This document shows, one piece after another, positions 1-9,976 of a stretch of 64,000 nucleotides of DNA. The stretch covers positions 372,001 to 436,000 of the forward strand of contig NZ_JHXO01000006.1 of assembly GCF_000621705.1 (NCBI RefSeq), in the 5' to 3' direction. The notes under the pieces are model-generated. The model had not been told where the DNA came from and searched no databases. It saw only the letters and a program-made list of their open reading frames with translations. The translations under genes and the position numbers were made by a program. Source of the stretch: Prolixibacter bellariivorans ATCC BAA-1284 (GTDB lineage Bacteria > Bacteroidota > Bacteroidia > Bacteroidales > Prolixibacteraceae). The stretch's first letter is position 1; each line of letters begins with the position of its first letter.

Positions 1-1
1 C

Positions 2-2974
<2,973 letters not shown>

Positions 2975-2998
2975 TAAATCACGATTCATAAAAACAGG

Positions 2999-3036
2999 AA
3001 ACTCCCGAACCAGTCACGGTCGGGAGTTTTTTATTG
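2999..3036 (+). terminator. Intrinsic terminator after beta-galactosidase
   Basis: AAACTCCCGA pairs with TCGGGAGTTT around a short loop, followed by a T tract. It lies 25 bases after the stop codon. Confidence 0.85.
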
Positions 3037-3065
3037 AATTTTTTCGAAACGATCTCAGTCGTTTA

Positions 3066-4688
3066 TTATGCCTGCGTCGTCAGCAGTGAAGGAATGAACT
3101 TTGGCGCCTGCCTTAATTTAGTAGCTTGCTCGAAAGAATAAGCCAGTTTAATTAATTCCGGCTCCGACCAGGCTGTTCCGATGAATGACAAGCCAATGGG
3201 CAGTTCGTGTACCAATCCGGCAGGCACGGTAATGCTCGGATATCCCGAAACGGCAGCCAAATCAGAACTACCACCACCGAAATGATCGCCGTTCACCCGG
3301 TCGATGGTCCACGACGGTCCGTTGGTCGGAGCAATCAATGCATTCAGATTATGCTCTTTCATGGCACTGTCGATATATTTGGCCGGTTTGGTTTTGGTAA
3401 TTTTGAGCGCGTTCAGGTACTCTTCTTCCGAGGGTGTTTTCTCTTCGGCAGTAATGAAAATCCCCTGACCAAACCATTGCAGCTCCTTGCTGCTATTATT
3501 TTTATTGAATTCAATCAGTTCCTTCAGGTTCTTTCTGGGCGCTTCGGGATGTTCAGCAAGGTATTTATTCAGGTCGTTCTTGAATTCGTAGACCATAACC
3601 GTCCATTCAGCTTTCGACCATTCCTTTTGGTCCTTCATGGGTTCCAGTTCCACCAGCTCAGCTCCCTGCTGTTTCATGGCGTCCATCGCCTGTTTCATCA
3701 ACGCATCTACATCATCGTTAAATCCGAAGTAGTCTTTAACAATACCAATTCGTGCCCCGTTTAAGCCGTTTTTTTCGAGGAATTGGGTATAATCGGTGCC
3801 TTTCCATTTGGAAGCAGGCATGGTGGATTTGTCATTGGCATCGTCGCCAACCAGCGGCCCCAACAGTGTAGCCGCATCCGCAACAGTTCGGGCCATCGGC
3901 CCGGCCGTGTCCTGGCTGTGCGAAATGGGGATAATTCCATTTCGTGACCAAAGTCCAACCGTTGGTTTGATACCTACCACACCATTTATTCCGGAAGGAC
4001 AAACGATGGAGCCGTCAGTTTCTGTTCCGATGGCAATGGCACAGAAATTCGACGAAACGGCAGCTCCCGAACCGGAACTGGAACCACAGGGAGAGCGATC
4101 CGTCACGTAAGGATTGCAAGTCTGTCCGCCACGGCCGCTCCATCCGCTTGACGAATGATTGGAACGGAAGTTGGCCCATTCGCTAAGGTTGGTTTTCCCC
4201 AGCAAAACAGCACCGGCTTCCCTAAGTTTTGCGACAATAAAAGCATCGTTCTTTGGGTGATTGCCTTCCAGTGCAAGCGAACCGGCAGTGGTTTGCATCT
4301 TATCACCGGTATCGATGTTGTCTTTTATCAAAATGGGAATACCATGCAACGGGCCTCTTATTTTTCCCGCTTTCCGTTCTTCATCCATTTTGCGGGCAAT
4401 GGCAACGGCATCCGGATTCAATTCAATAACGGTGCGGAGTGTCGGCCCATCCTGGTCGACTTCTTTGATGCGTTTCAGATACTTGTTGGTCAATTGCTCG
4501 GCAGTGATTTCACCGTTTTTCATTTTCTGCTGAAGTTGTTCAATCGTAACTTCATTCAGGTCAAACTGAGTGTAATCTGCAGTTGACGAAGCTGTCTGGG
4601 CGTTTTTTTCATCACAGGCGGCCAATGGAGAAAGTGTGAATGCTGCCCCGCCAATGGCAGCTGTTTTGAAAAAGTTTCTTCTTTTCAT
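3066..4688 (-). CDS. Amidase-signature family hydrolase, exported
   Basis: A 540-residue amidase of the Ser-cisSer-Lys class. The catalytic Lys is in ILIKDN (Lys122), the glycine/serine-rich loop is CGSSSGSGAA (201-210) and the nucleophile Ser is in GTETDGS (Ser227). The N-terminus KRRNFFK resembles a twin-arginine signal, followed by a hydrophobic stretch and a lipobox (SPLAAC, Cys25), so it is probably a Tat-exported lipoprotein. Family members hydrolyse small amides or peptide amides; here the substrate cannot be told. It is not GatA, because it has an export signal and no gatB/gatC neighbours. It converges with the beta-galactosidase gene and stands alone. Confidence 0.93.
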   Translation of the reverse strand: MKRRNFFKTAAIGGAAFTLSPLAACDEKNAQTASSTADYTQFDLNEVTIEQLQQKMKNGEITAEQLTNKYLKRIKEVDQDGPTLRTVIELNPDAVAIARKMDEERKAGKIRGPLHGIPILIKDNIDTGDKMQTTAGSLALEGNHPKNDAFIVAKLREAGAVLLGKTNLSEWANFRSNHSSSGWSGRGGQTCNPYVTDRSPCGSSSGSGAAVSSNFCAIAIGTETDGSIVCPSGINGVVGIKPTVGLWSRNGIIPISHSQDTAGPMARTVADAATLLGPLVGDDANDKSTMPASKWKGTDYTQFLEKNGLNGARIGIVKDYFGFNDDVDALMKQAMDAMKQQGAELVELEPMKDQKEWSKAEWTVMVYEFKNDLNKYLAEHPEAPRKNLKELIEFNKNNSSKELQWFGQGIFITAEEKTPSEEEYLNALKITKTKPAKYIDSAMKEHNLNALIAPTNGPSWTIDRVNGDHFGGGSSDLAAVSGYPSITVPAGLVHELPIGLSFIGTAWSEPELIKLAYSFEQATKLRQAPKFIPSLLTTQA

Positions 4689-4800
4689 TTTGCAAATTAG
4701 TGTGGTTGAAACTTATACGAAATGTCACTCAGGTCGTCATATTGAAATTCCTGCATAAGATACATTAAAGTAGAATGATTACAAAGAAGGATTCAGCGGA

Positions 4801-5508
4801 CTACCCCAGGCGGCTGATTTGCTCAAGCTTTTCGGGTTCGTTAATAGTGATTTCTCTTCGGCGAAGACTGATGATGCCATCACGAATAAAACTGTTCAGT
4901 TGTTTGGAAACACTCTCGCGACTGGTACCGATGAGGTAGGAAATTTCATTTTGGTTTAGTGGCAATCGAAAGCGGTTGGAGCGAAAGATGGCTTTTGAGA
5001 AATAAAGCAATGTATCGGCCAGTTTCCCATAGGTTTTTTTCTGTCCCTGACTGATGAATCGATGATAATTGGTCAGGCTGTCCCGGCTTACGGTTGAAAG
5101 GATTTCAAAAGCAAACCTCCCGTTGTCAAGAATAAATTGTTTGAAAACGGCCACATCGATAAAACAAACGGCCACATCCGTTAAGGCAGCGTAGGAATAA
5201 TGGTTGATACGGTCGCCGAATAGGGATGGTAATCCGAGATAAGCGCGATTTTGGATAATCTGGACAATACATTCCGGCTGATCACCGCTTTTTATGTACT
5301 CCTTCACCAGGCCGGATTGCAGGTAAATGATATGGGACGTAAGTGAGCCTTCAGAAAGAATAACTTCTCCCTTTCGGAAGATCCCTTCACTACAGTTCTC
5401 TCCCAAAAGCCTGAGTTCATCCTTACTAAGCGCCATGGCGGCGCAGGACTTTTCACTACAAAGAGTGCAGTTGCGTAATAACCGTGTCGACAAGGCTGTC
5501 TTTCTCAT
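4801..5508 (-). CDS. Crp/Fnr-family transcriptional regulator
   Basis: A 235-residue protein with a cyclic-nucleotide-binding-type beta-roll (about 30-150) and a C-terminal winged helix (about 160-230). The recognition helix TSRESVSKQL carries Arg197, Glu198 and Lys202, the same spacing as the Arg-Glu-Arg that lets E. coli CRP read TGTGA; it lacks the Glu-Ser-Arg pattern of FNR. Cysteines at 14, 17, 22 and 39 could bind a redox cofactor, but N-terminal CxxC pairs are common in Bacteroidota members and prove nothing. The start codon is three bases from a perfect 18-bp palindrome, so autoregulation is likely. Targets and effector are unknown. Confidence 0.92.
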   Translation of the reverse strand: MRKTALSTRLLRNCTLCSEKSCAAMALSKDELRLLGENCSEGIFRKGEVILSEGSLTSHIIYLQSGLVKEYIKSGDQPECIVQIIQNRAYLGLPSLFGDRINHYSYAALTDVAVCFIDVAVFKQFILDNGRFAFEILSTVSRDSLTNYHRFISQGQKKTYGKLADTLLYFSKAIFRSNRFRLPLNQNEISYLIGTSRESVSKQLNSFIRDGIISLRRREITINEPEKLEQISRLG

Positions 5509-5511
5509 TGA

Positions 5512-5529
5512 TTGTGAAATATTTCACAA
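5512..5529. promoter_or_regulatory. Perfect 18-bp palindrome, probable Crp-type operator
   Basis: TTGTGAAATATTTCACAA is a perfect palindrome containing the CRP consensus TGTGA-N6-TCACA. It lies between the start codon of the adjacent Crp-family gene and that gene's predicted -7 element, overlapping the latter, a position that suits autorepression. Confidence 0.75.
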
Positions 5530-5557
5530 AGGTAAGGGAGAACTCTCACAAACACAA
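5527..5557 (-). promoter_or_regulatory. Bacteroidota-type promoter of the Crp-family gene
   Basis: On the minus strand a -33 TTG (5555-5557) is followed after 20 bases by TACCTTTG (5527-5534), matching the -7 consensus TAnnTTTG. Confidence 0.6.
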
Positions 5558-5607
5558 TACCGGAACATTGGAAGTAAGGTCATACATTTATAATAAGACG
5601 AAAACTC

Positions 5608-5826
5608 ATGAATAAATTGCTGACCATATTATTTGGACTGGGAACAATAGCATTTGTCTATTATGTTGTTATGATTCTGATTGGCTGTTTTTCGTCGGTA
5701 TGTGGAGCGGGATATGATTATTTCTGCGGCACTTATTGTCGAATTGCTCTTTTTGTGGGCCTGACAGCTGTATCGCTGTTTGTATTTCAGGTTGTCAGAA
5801 CCATGCGGCATACAAAGACAAGGTAA
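5608..5826 (+). CDS. Small cysteine-containing membrane protein, unknown
   Basis: A 72-residue frame with two strongly hydrophobic segments (about 5-27 and 43-65) joined by a short loop containing four cysteines (IGCFSSVCGAGYDYFCGTYC) and ending in basic residues. It lies divergent from the Crp-family regulator, about 100 bases from its start, and is followed by a terminator. I recognise no family. The cysteine loop could bind a metal or form disulfides, but this is a guess. It may be a chance frame; the clean two-helix pattern and the terminator argue that it is real. Confidence 0.5.
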   Translation: MNKLLTILFGLGTIAFVYYVVMILIGCFSSVCGAGYDYFCGTYCRIALFVGLTAVSLFVFQVVRTMRHTKTR

Positions 5827-5915
5827 AGGTTCACATGGTATCATCTAGTTGGCATGTACAACTAAAAAGGGTGAAAGTTCGTAGTTTTACTCTTATAGCA
5901 GAGAGATCTGGTGTC

Positions 5916-5954
5916 AAAACAAACCTCTTTATATCGAAAGGGGTTTGTTTTTTT
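5916..5954 (+). terminator. Intrinsic terminator after the small membrane protein gene
   Basis: AAAACAAACCTCTTT pairs with AAAGGGGTTTGTTTT (one G-T pair) and runs into a T tract. The 5827-5915 stretch before it holds nothing I can name. Confidence 0.75.
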
Positions 5955-5957
5955 ATG

Positions 5958-5990
5958 GAAAAAAGAAAGCCTCGACCAAGATGGCGAGGC
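5958..5990 (-). terminator. Intrinsic terminator after the cold-shock gene
   Basis: On the minus strand GCCTCG and CGAGGC pair around a 10-base loop and are followed by TTTCTTTTTT. It serves the cold-shock gene ending at 6018. Confidence 0.75.
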
Positions 5991-6017
5991 AGGAAAGATG
6001 TTCTGCAATGAAATAAA

Positions 6018-6209
6018 CTATGCTAGTTTAACATTTACTGCATTCAATCCTTTTTTACCTTCCTGAAGATCGAAAGTAACTTCGTCATTTTCCTGTATTT
6101 CGTCTACCAATCCGGTTACATGGACAAAATACTCATTGTTTGATTCTTCATCTTTAATAAAACCAAAGCCTTTGGTCTTGTTAAAGAACTTAACTGTTCC
6201 TTTGTTCAT
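6018..6209 (-). CDS. Cold-shock domain protein (CspA family)
   Basis: A 63-residue single cold-shock domain starting MNKGTVKFFN. The RNA-binding motifs are both present: KGFGFIK (RNP1) and YFVHV (RNP2). These proteins melt RNA secondary structure and act as RNA chaperones, not only in the cold. The frame is open upstream to 6260, but homologues begin at the Met at 6209, and the preceding residues do not belong to the fold; the upstream stretch is better read as a 5' leader. It is a single-gene unit with its own terminator. Confidence 0.93.
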   Translation of the reverse strand: MNKGTVKFFNKTKGFGFIKDEESNNEYFVHVTGLVDEIQENDEVTFDLQEGKKGLNAVNVKLA

Positions 6210-6395
6210 AGTTTTGAGTTGATAATGTAGTTCTAACAAATTTACATTAATCAGTGACACAAAGATATGATTATGTCAAATAAAATGAATTTTTATAAAG
6301 GATATGCTATTTGAAACCAGTGTTTTGAAATTGTATAGATAACAAAAATACAATTGGAGAGAAGGCTGAAATAACCGGAGAATTTATCTTTTGCG

Positions 6396-6430
6396 GGAAA
6401 AAGGAAACCGCCGGAATTTATCCGACGGTT
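6396..6430 (-). terminator. Intrinsic terminator after hydG
   Basis: On the minus strand AACCGTCGGA and TCCGGCGGTT pair with one mismatch around TAAAT, followed by a T-rich tail. Confidence 0.7.
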
Positions 6431-6461
6431 GATATGAAATTTTTACATGAATTCAGTTCAA

Positions 6462-7970
6462 TCAGAGATACAAATCTCTTTTGCCTAGAAGAATGTCTTT
6501 GTACTCGGCTCTGAATTTCTCCATCAGGTGAGGCCGTTCGGCGAAATAAGGTTCTGCTTCAATTTCAGCAATTTCCTTCAGAATCAATTCTTCACCAATG
6601 GCTTTGGTTTCAGGCGAGGCATAGTCATTCAGGTATTCCCGAAAGGTAAGTACCGCATTAAGTTTGCAGAATTTACCTTCCACACAGTGACTCAGCATGC
6701 CCATAATAGTTTCACCTGTTCTTCCGCAACGGTACCCAGCTGTACAAAAGGATGAAATATAGCCCAATTCAGCCACTTCGCGGATCACATCGTCCAGATC
6801 ACGTGGATCGCCAATGGTGAACTGTTTCTTGTCCAGATCCTCTTCTGTTTTCTGGTCGGAATAAGCGCCGATTCCAATCCGGGTAGAAGCGTCCGTTTGG
6901 GTACAGCCCAGATTGATAACTTCCCTTTTCAATTCAGGTTGTTCGCGAGCGGTAACGATTAAACCGGCCGTTGGAACCGATAATCTTAAAATTGCTACCA
7001 ACTTTTTGAAGTCTTCGTCCGAAACCTGGTGCGGCAGGTTATTGCTTAACGAGGAACCGGAAGCCGGAGTAATTCGCGGAAACGAAATAGTATGTGGTCC
7101 CACGCCGAATCGGTTTTCCAGATCGATGGTATGGTACAGCAATCCCATCACTTCGAAACGCCAGTCGTACAGCCCGAAGAGTGCTCCGATGGCTACATCG
7201 TCGAGACCTGCGTCCATTGCACGGTGAAGCGCATAAAGTCTCCAGCGGTAATCGCCCTTAAGGGTATTGGTCGGATGTACTTTGTTGTATGTTTCGTGAT
7301 GATAGGTTTCCTGGAAAACCTGGTATGTTCCAATTCCTGCTTCCTTCAATTTTTTCAGCTTGGCTGAACTCATCGGGGCGGCGTTGATATTCGCCCGGCG
7401 GATATTGGCTTCCCGGCCCGATACCGGAGCATCGCGGTAAACGGAGTAAACCGTATTGATGGTATCGACCATGTAATCGACATCCGAACGGGGATGTTCA
7501 CCAAAGACCAGAATTAGTCGCTTGTGTCCCTCATCGATAACGGATTCGGTTTCCTTGCGAATTTCATCCTGGGTGAGGATACGTCGTTTTTCATCGCAGT
7601 TTTCTTCCCGGAAACCACAATACTCACAATTGTTGACGCAAAGGTTGGAACAATAGAGAGGTGCAAAAAATACGATGCGGTTATCGTAAACTTTTTTCTT
7701 CACCTGGAGTGCTGCTTCATTGATTTCGTCCCACAATTCGGGGGATTCGACATTGAGGAGGGCGGCAGTTTCCTCCGGGGCTAGTGTTTTTATCGAGAGC
7801 GATTTTTGCAGAATCCCGCGAATGTATTCCGGATCGGGATTTTTCGCATTGGCTATTTGTGCATGAATTTTCTCCTCATCAATAAAATCTTTCCCGTCAA
7901 TCAGGTACTTATCAATTTCGTCCCTGACAATAACGTCTTTCTTCCACTCTGCCGCTGTTTTATATTGCAT
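6462..7970 (-). CDS. hydG: HydG-like radical SAM tyrosine lyase, H-cluster maturase family
   Basis: A 502-residue protein of the ThiH/HydG family. The radical SAM motif is C111-x3-C115-x2-C118 (LCVNNCEYCGF). In HydG this domain cleaves tyrosine, and a C-terminal auxiliary cluster bound by a CX2CX22C motif then yields the CO and cyanide of the hydrogenase 2Fe site. Here the C-terminal motif reads FCTAGYRC with Cys409 and Cys435 at the expected spacing, but the middle position is Gly412 (codon 6735-6737, GGG); Cys415 lies three residues on. HydG fits better than ThiH because of the C-terminal extension and the hydrogenase neighbours. HydE and HydF are not nearby. It has its own promoter and terminator. 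Confidence 0.88.
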   Translation of the reverse strand: MQYKTAAEWKKDVIVRDEIDKYLIDGKDFIDEEKIHAQIANAKNPDPEYIRGILQKSLSIKTLAPEETAALLNVESPELWDEINEAALQVKKKVYDNRIVFFAPLYCSNLCVNNCEYCGFREENCDEKRRILTQDEIRKETESVIDEGHKRLILVFGEHPRSDVDYMVDTINTVYSVYRDAPVSGREANIRRANINAAPMSSAKLKKLKEAGIGTYQVFQETYHHETYNKVHPTNTLKGDYRWRLYALHRAMDAGLDDVAIGALFGLYDWRFEVMGLLYHTIDLENRFGVGPHTISFPRITPASGSSLSNNLPHQVSDEDFKKLVAILRLSVPTAGLIVTAREQPELKREVINLGCTQTDASTRIGIGAYSDQKTEEDLDKKQFTIGDPRDLDDVIREVAELGYISSFCTAGYRCGRTGETIMGMLSHCVEGKFCKLNAVLTFREYLNDYASPETKAIGEELILKEIAEIEAEPYFAERPHLMEKFRAEYKDILLGKRDLYL

Positions 7971-7990
7971 GATTGGTTGGTTTAATATAA

Positions 7991-7998
7991 CAAAGGTA
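7991..7998 (-). promoter_or_regulatory. -7 element of the hydG promoter
   Basis: TACCTTTG on the minus strand fits TAnnTTTG, 20 bases before the hydG start codon. No good TTTG is found at -33, as expected for a promoter that needs an activator. Confidence 0.5.
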
Positions 7999-8022
7999 TA
8001 TAATTCGCCGGCGAGAACAGCA

Positions 8023-8034
8023 TGATTGGTATCA
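8023..8034. promoter_or_regulatory. FNR-like box upstream of hydG
   Basis: TGATTGGTATCA has the TGAT-N4-ATCA core of FNR sites. Its centre is about 41 bases upstream of the start point implied by the -7 element at 7991-7998, the classical class II activation position. The factor itself is not in the window. Confidence 0.5.
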
Positions 8035-8103
8035 CGAAAATCGGTCTCATTATAAGATTTTTGACAGGTTTTCGAAACTCAGGAAACGGCTACTGACGGA
8101 GAT

Positions 8104-8133
8104 AAAAACCCCGGTTGGGTGCAACCGGGGTTT
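8104..8133 (-). terminator. Intrinsic terminator of the second hydrogenase operon
   Basis: On the minus strand AAACCCCGGTTG pairs with CAACCGGGGTTT around CACC... and is followed by TTTTTAT. Confidence 0.85.
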
Positions 8134-8160
8134 GAAAAGTGTTAAATCAATCGCTCGGCG

Positions 8161-9951
8161 TTAGAAACGCTGCCGTGACGTATATTTAGTATGAAGCAGA
8201 TGATGAGAAACTTCACTGAGCGGTTCACCCAGAAAATCCTTGTAAATTTTCTGCACTTCCGGATTCTCATGTGATTTCCGGATGGGTTTCCATGCATCTT
8301 CTTCATAAATGGCTTTGGCGCGCTTATCGCGAATTTCCGCGTTGGTTGGAATGGGTTGACCACCACCACCCAGGCAACCGCCGGGGCAAGCCATGACTTC
8401 CAGAAAATGGAAATTGGCTTTTCCGGCTTTCACCGCATCCATTACGGTTTTTGCGTTGATGAGGCCGTGCGCAATGGCACAACGTAATTCCACCCCGTCA
8501 AGGAATTTCCATTCTTTCAACGGATTTTCGATTTTAATAGAAGCTTCCTTGACACCAGTCATTCCCCTGACCGCAGTAATGTTCAGGTTTTCGAATGGAA
8601 CGGGGCGTCCGGTTACCAACTCATAGGCTGTCCGTAATGCAGCTTCCATTACACCTCCGGTAACACCGAATATAACAGCCGCTCCGGTCGATTCACCCAT
8701 AAGCCGGTCAAATTCCATATCTGGCAGACTCATGAAATCGATTCCGGCCTGTTTGATCATAATAGAAAGCTCCCGGGTTGTTAGTACATAATCGACATCG
8801 CGGTAGCCGCTATCGTGCATTTCTGAACGAGCTGCCTCAAATTTTTTCGCCGTACAGGGCATAATAGAAACCGAGACAATTTTGCTGGGATCTAAATTTC
8901 GAGCCTTAGCGTAATAGGTTTTCACCAACGCTCCGAACATTTGCTGCGGCGATTTGCAGGTCGACAGGTTGCCGAGATATTCAGGATACATGTGCTCGAT
9001 GTATTTGATCCAGCCTGGCGAGCAAGAAGTAGCCATTGGAAGTTTCACATCCGGGTCTTTATCCTTGAGCGCTTTTTTCAAGCGGGTGAGCAACTCGGTA
9101 CCTTCTTCCATGATGGTCAGGTCGGCTGAAAAATCAGTATCCATGACTGAATCAAAGCCAAGTCGCTTCAGGGCAGCCACCATTTTCCCGGTGACCCGCG
9201 TTCCGGGGTCAAAGCCCAGATCTTCGCCCAGTCCAACACGAACAGCCGGAGCCGTTTGAACGACTACATGCTTTCCCGGATCCGAAATGGCATCCCACAC
9301 TTCTTCCACGTAGTTTTTTTCAACCAGTGCACCGGTTGGGCAGCGGTTGACGCATTGTCCGCAGTTGGTGCAGACTACATCGTTCATGGGTTTTTCGAAG
9401 AAGGTTGAGATCTTCATTTTATCACCCTTGTACGCTACCGTCAGTGCATTAACCCCCTGCAACTCGGCACAGGTACGTACACAACGCTGGCAGCGGATAC
9501 ATTTGCTGTCATCCTTAATAATACTGGGCGAGATCATGTCGATGGTATAGTCCTTCCAGGGCAGGAGCTCAATGAAGTCCTGGGTCATGATCTTGTATTC
9601 CGAAGCCAGTAATTGTAGCTCACACTTTCCGTTTTTGTAGCATTTGGTACAATCGGCATTATGTTCCGAAAGCAGCAGTTCGATGATGTGTTTTCTGGAA
9701 TTGCGCACTTTGAGACTATTCGTCAGGATATCCATTCCATCCTCGCACGGAGTGGCACAAGCTGCTGATAAGCGTTTCTGACCGGCCACTTCCACTACGC
9801 AGACGCGGCAGTTACCCGCCACGCACAAATCTTTGTGGTAACAGAGGGTAGGAATGGTGACATTCACTTTACTGGCAGCCTCCAGAATGGTGGTTCCGGG
9901 TTTAACGTCTACCGGAAAACCATTAATATTTAATTGAATTTTTTGGGTCAT
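8161..9951 (-). CDS. [FeFe] hydrogenase catalytic subunit, HydA type, with a variant H-cluster motif
   Basis: A 596-residue modular HydA: an N-terminal [2Fe-2S] domain (Cys37, 48, 51, 65), a His/Cys [4Fe-4S] site (His97, Cys101, 104, 110), two [4Fe-4S] sites (Cys151-161 and Cys194-204), the H-cluster domain and a C-terminal small-subunit-like tail (about 545-596). Motif L2 is MPCTAKKFE (Cys366) and L3 is EVMACPGGCLGGG (Cys522, 526). Motif L1 reads TSCSPGW: Cys310, the proton-relay position, is kept, but the neighbouring ligand position is Ser311 (codon 9019-9021, TCG). It ends an operon with NuoF- and NuoE-like genes and presumably exchanges electrons between NADH and H2. Activity depends on whether Ser is tolerated. 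Confidence 0.93.
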   Translation of the reverse strand: MTQKIQLNINGFPVDVKPGTTILEAASKVNVTIPTLCYHKDLCVAGNCRVCVVEVAGQKRLSAACATPCEDGMDILTNSLKVRNSRKHIIELLLSEHNADCTKCYKNGKCELQLLASEYKIMTQDFIELLPWKDYTIDMISPSIIKDDSKCIRCQRCVRTCAELQGVNALTVAYKGDKMKISTFFEKPMNDVVCTNCGQCVNRCPTGALVEKNYVEEVWDAISDPGKHVVVQTAPAVRVGLGEDLGFDPGTRVTGKMVAALKRLGFDSVMDTDFSADLTIMEEGTELLTRLKKALKDKDPDVKLPMATSCSPGWIKYIEHMYPEYLGNLSTCKSPQQMFGALVKTYYAKARNLDPSKIVSVSIMPCTAKKFEAARSEMHDSGYRDVDYVLTTRELSIMIKQAGIDFMSLPDMEFDRLMGESTGAAVIFGVTGGVMEAALRTAYELVTGRPVPFENLNITAVRGMTGVKEASIKIENPLKEWKFLDGVELRCAIAHGLINAKTVMDAVKAGKANFHFLEVMACPGGCLGGGGQPIPTNAEIRDKRAKAIYEEDAWKPIRKSHENPEVQKIYKDFLGEPLSEVSHHLLHTKYTSRQRF

Positions 9952-9976
9952 GATTTTCAGTTTGATTGGTTCACGA

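Noticed and set aside
3207-3764. 185-residue frame antisense to the amidase
   Set aside because: It mirrors a clearly conserved amidase coding sequence and has low-complexity, Phe-rich composition without family features.
4801-5508. The Crp-family protein as the FNR that binds the hydrogenase boxes
   Set aside because: Its recognition helix has the CRP-like Arg-Glu-Lys pattern and fits the TGTGA palindrome at its own promoter, not TTGAT half-sites.
5736-6011. 91-residue open frame on the plus strand
   Set aside because: It runs through the end of the small membrane-protein gene and two terminators, and has no recognisable domain.
6462-7970. ThiH (thiamine biosynthesis) as the identity of the radical SAM protein
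   Set aside because: No thi genes are nearby, the protein has the HydG-length C-terminal domain with Cys409/Cys435 spacing, and it lies next to hydrogenase operons.
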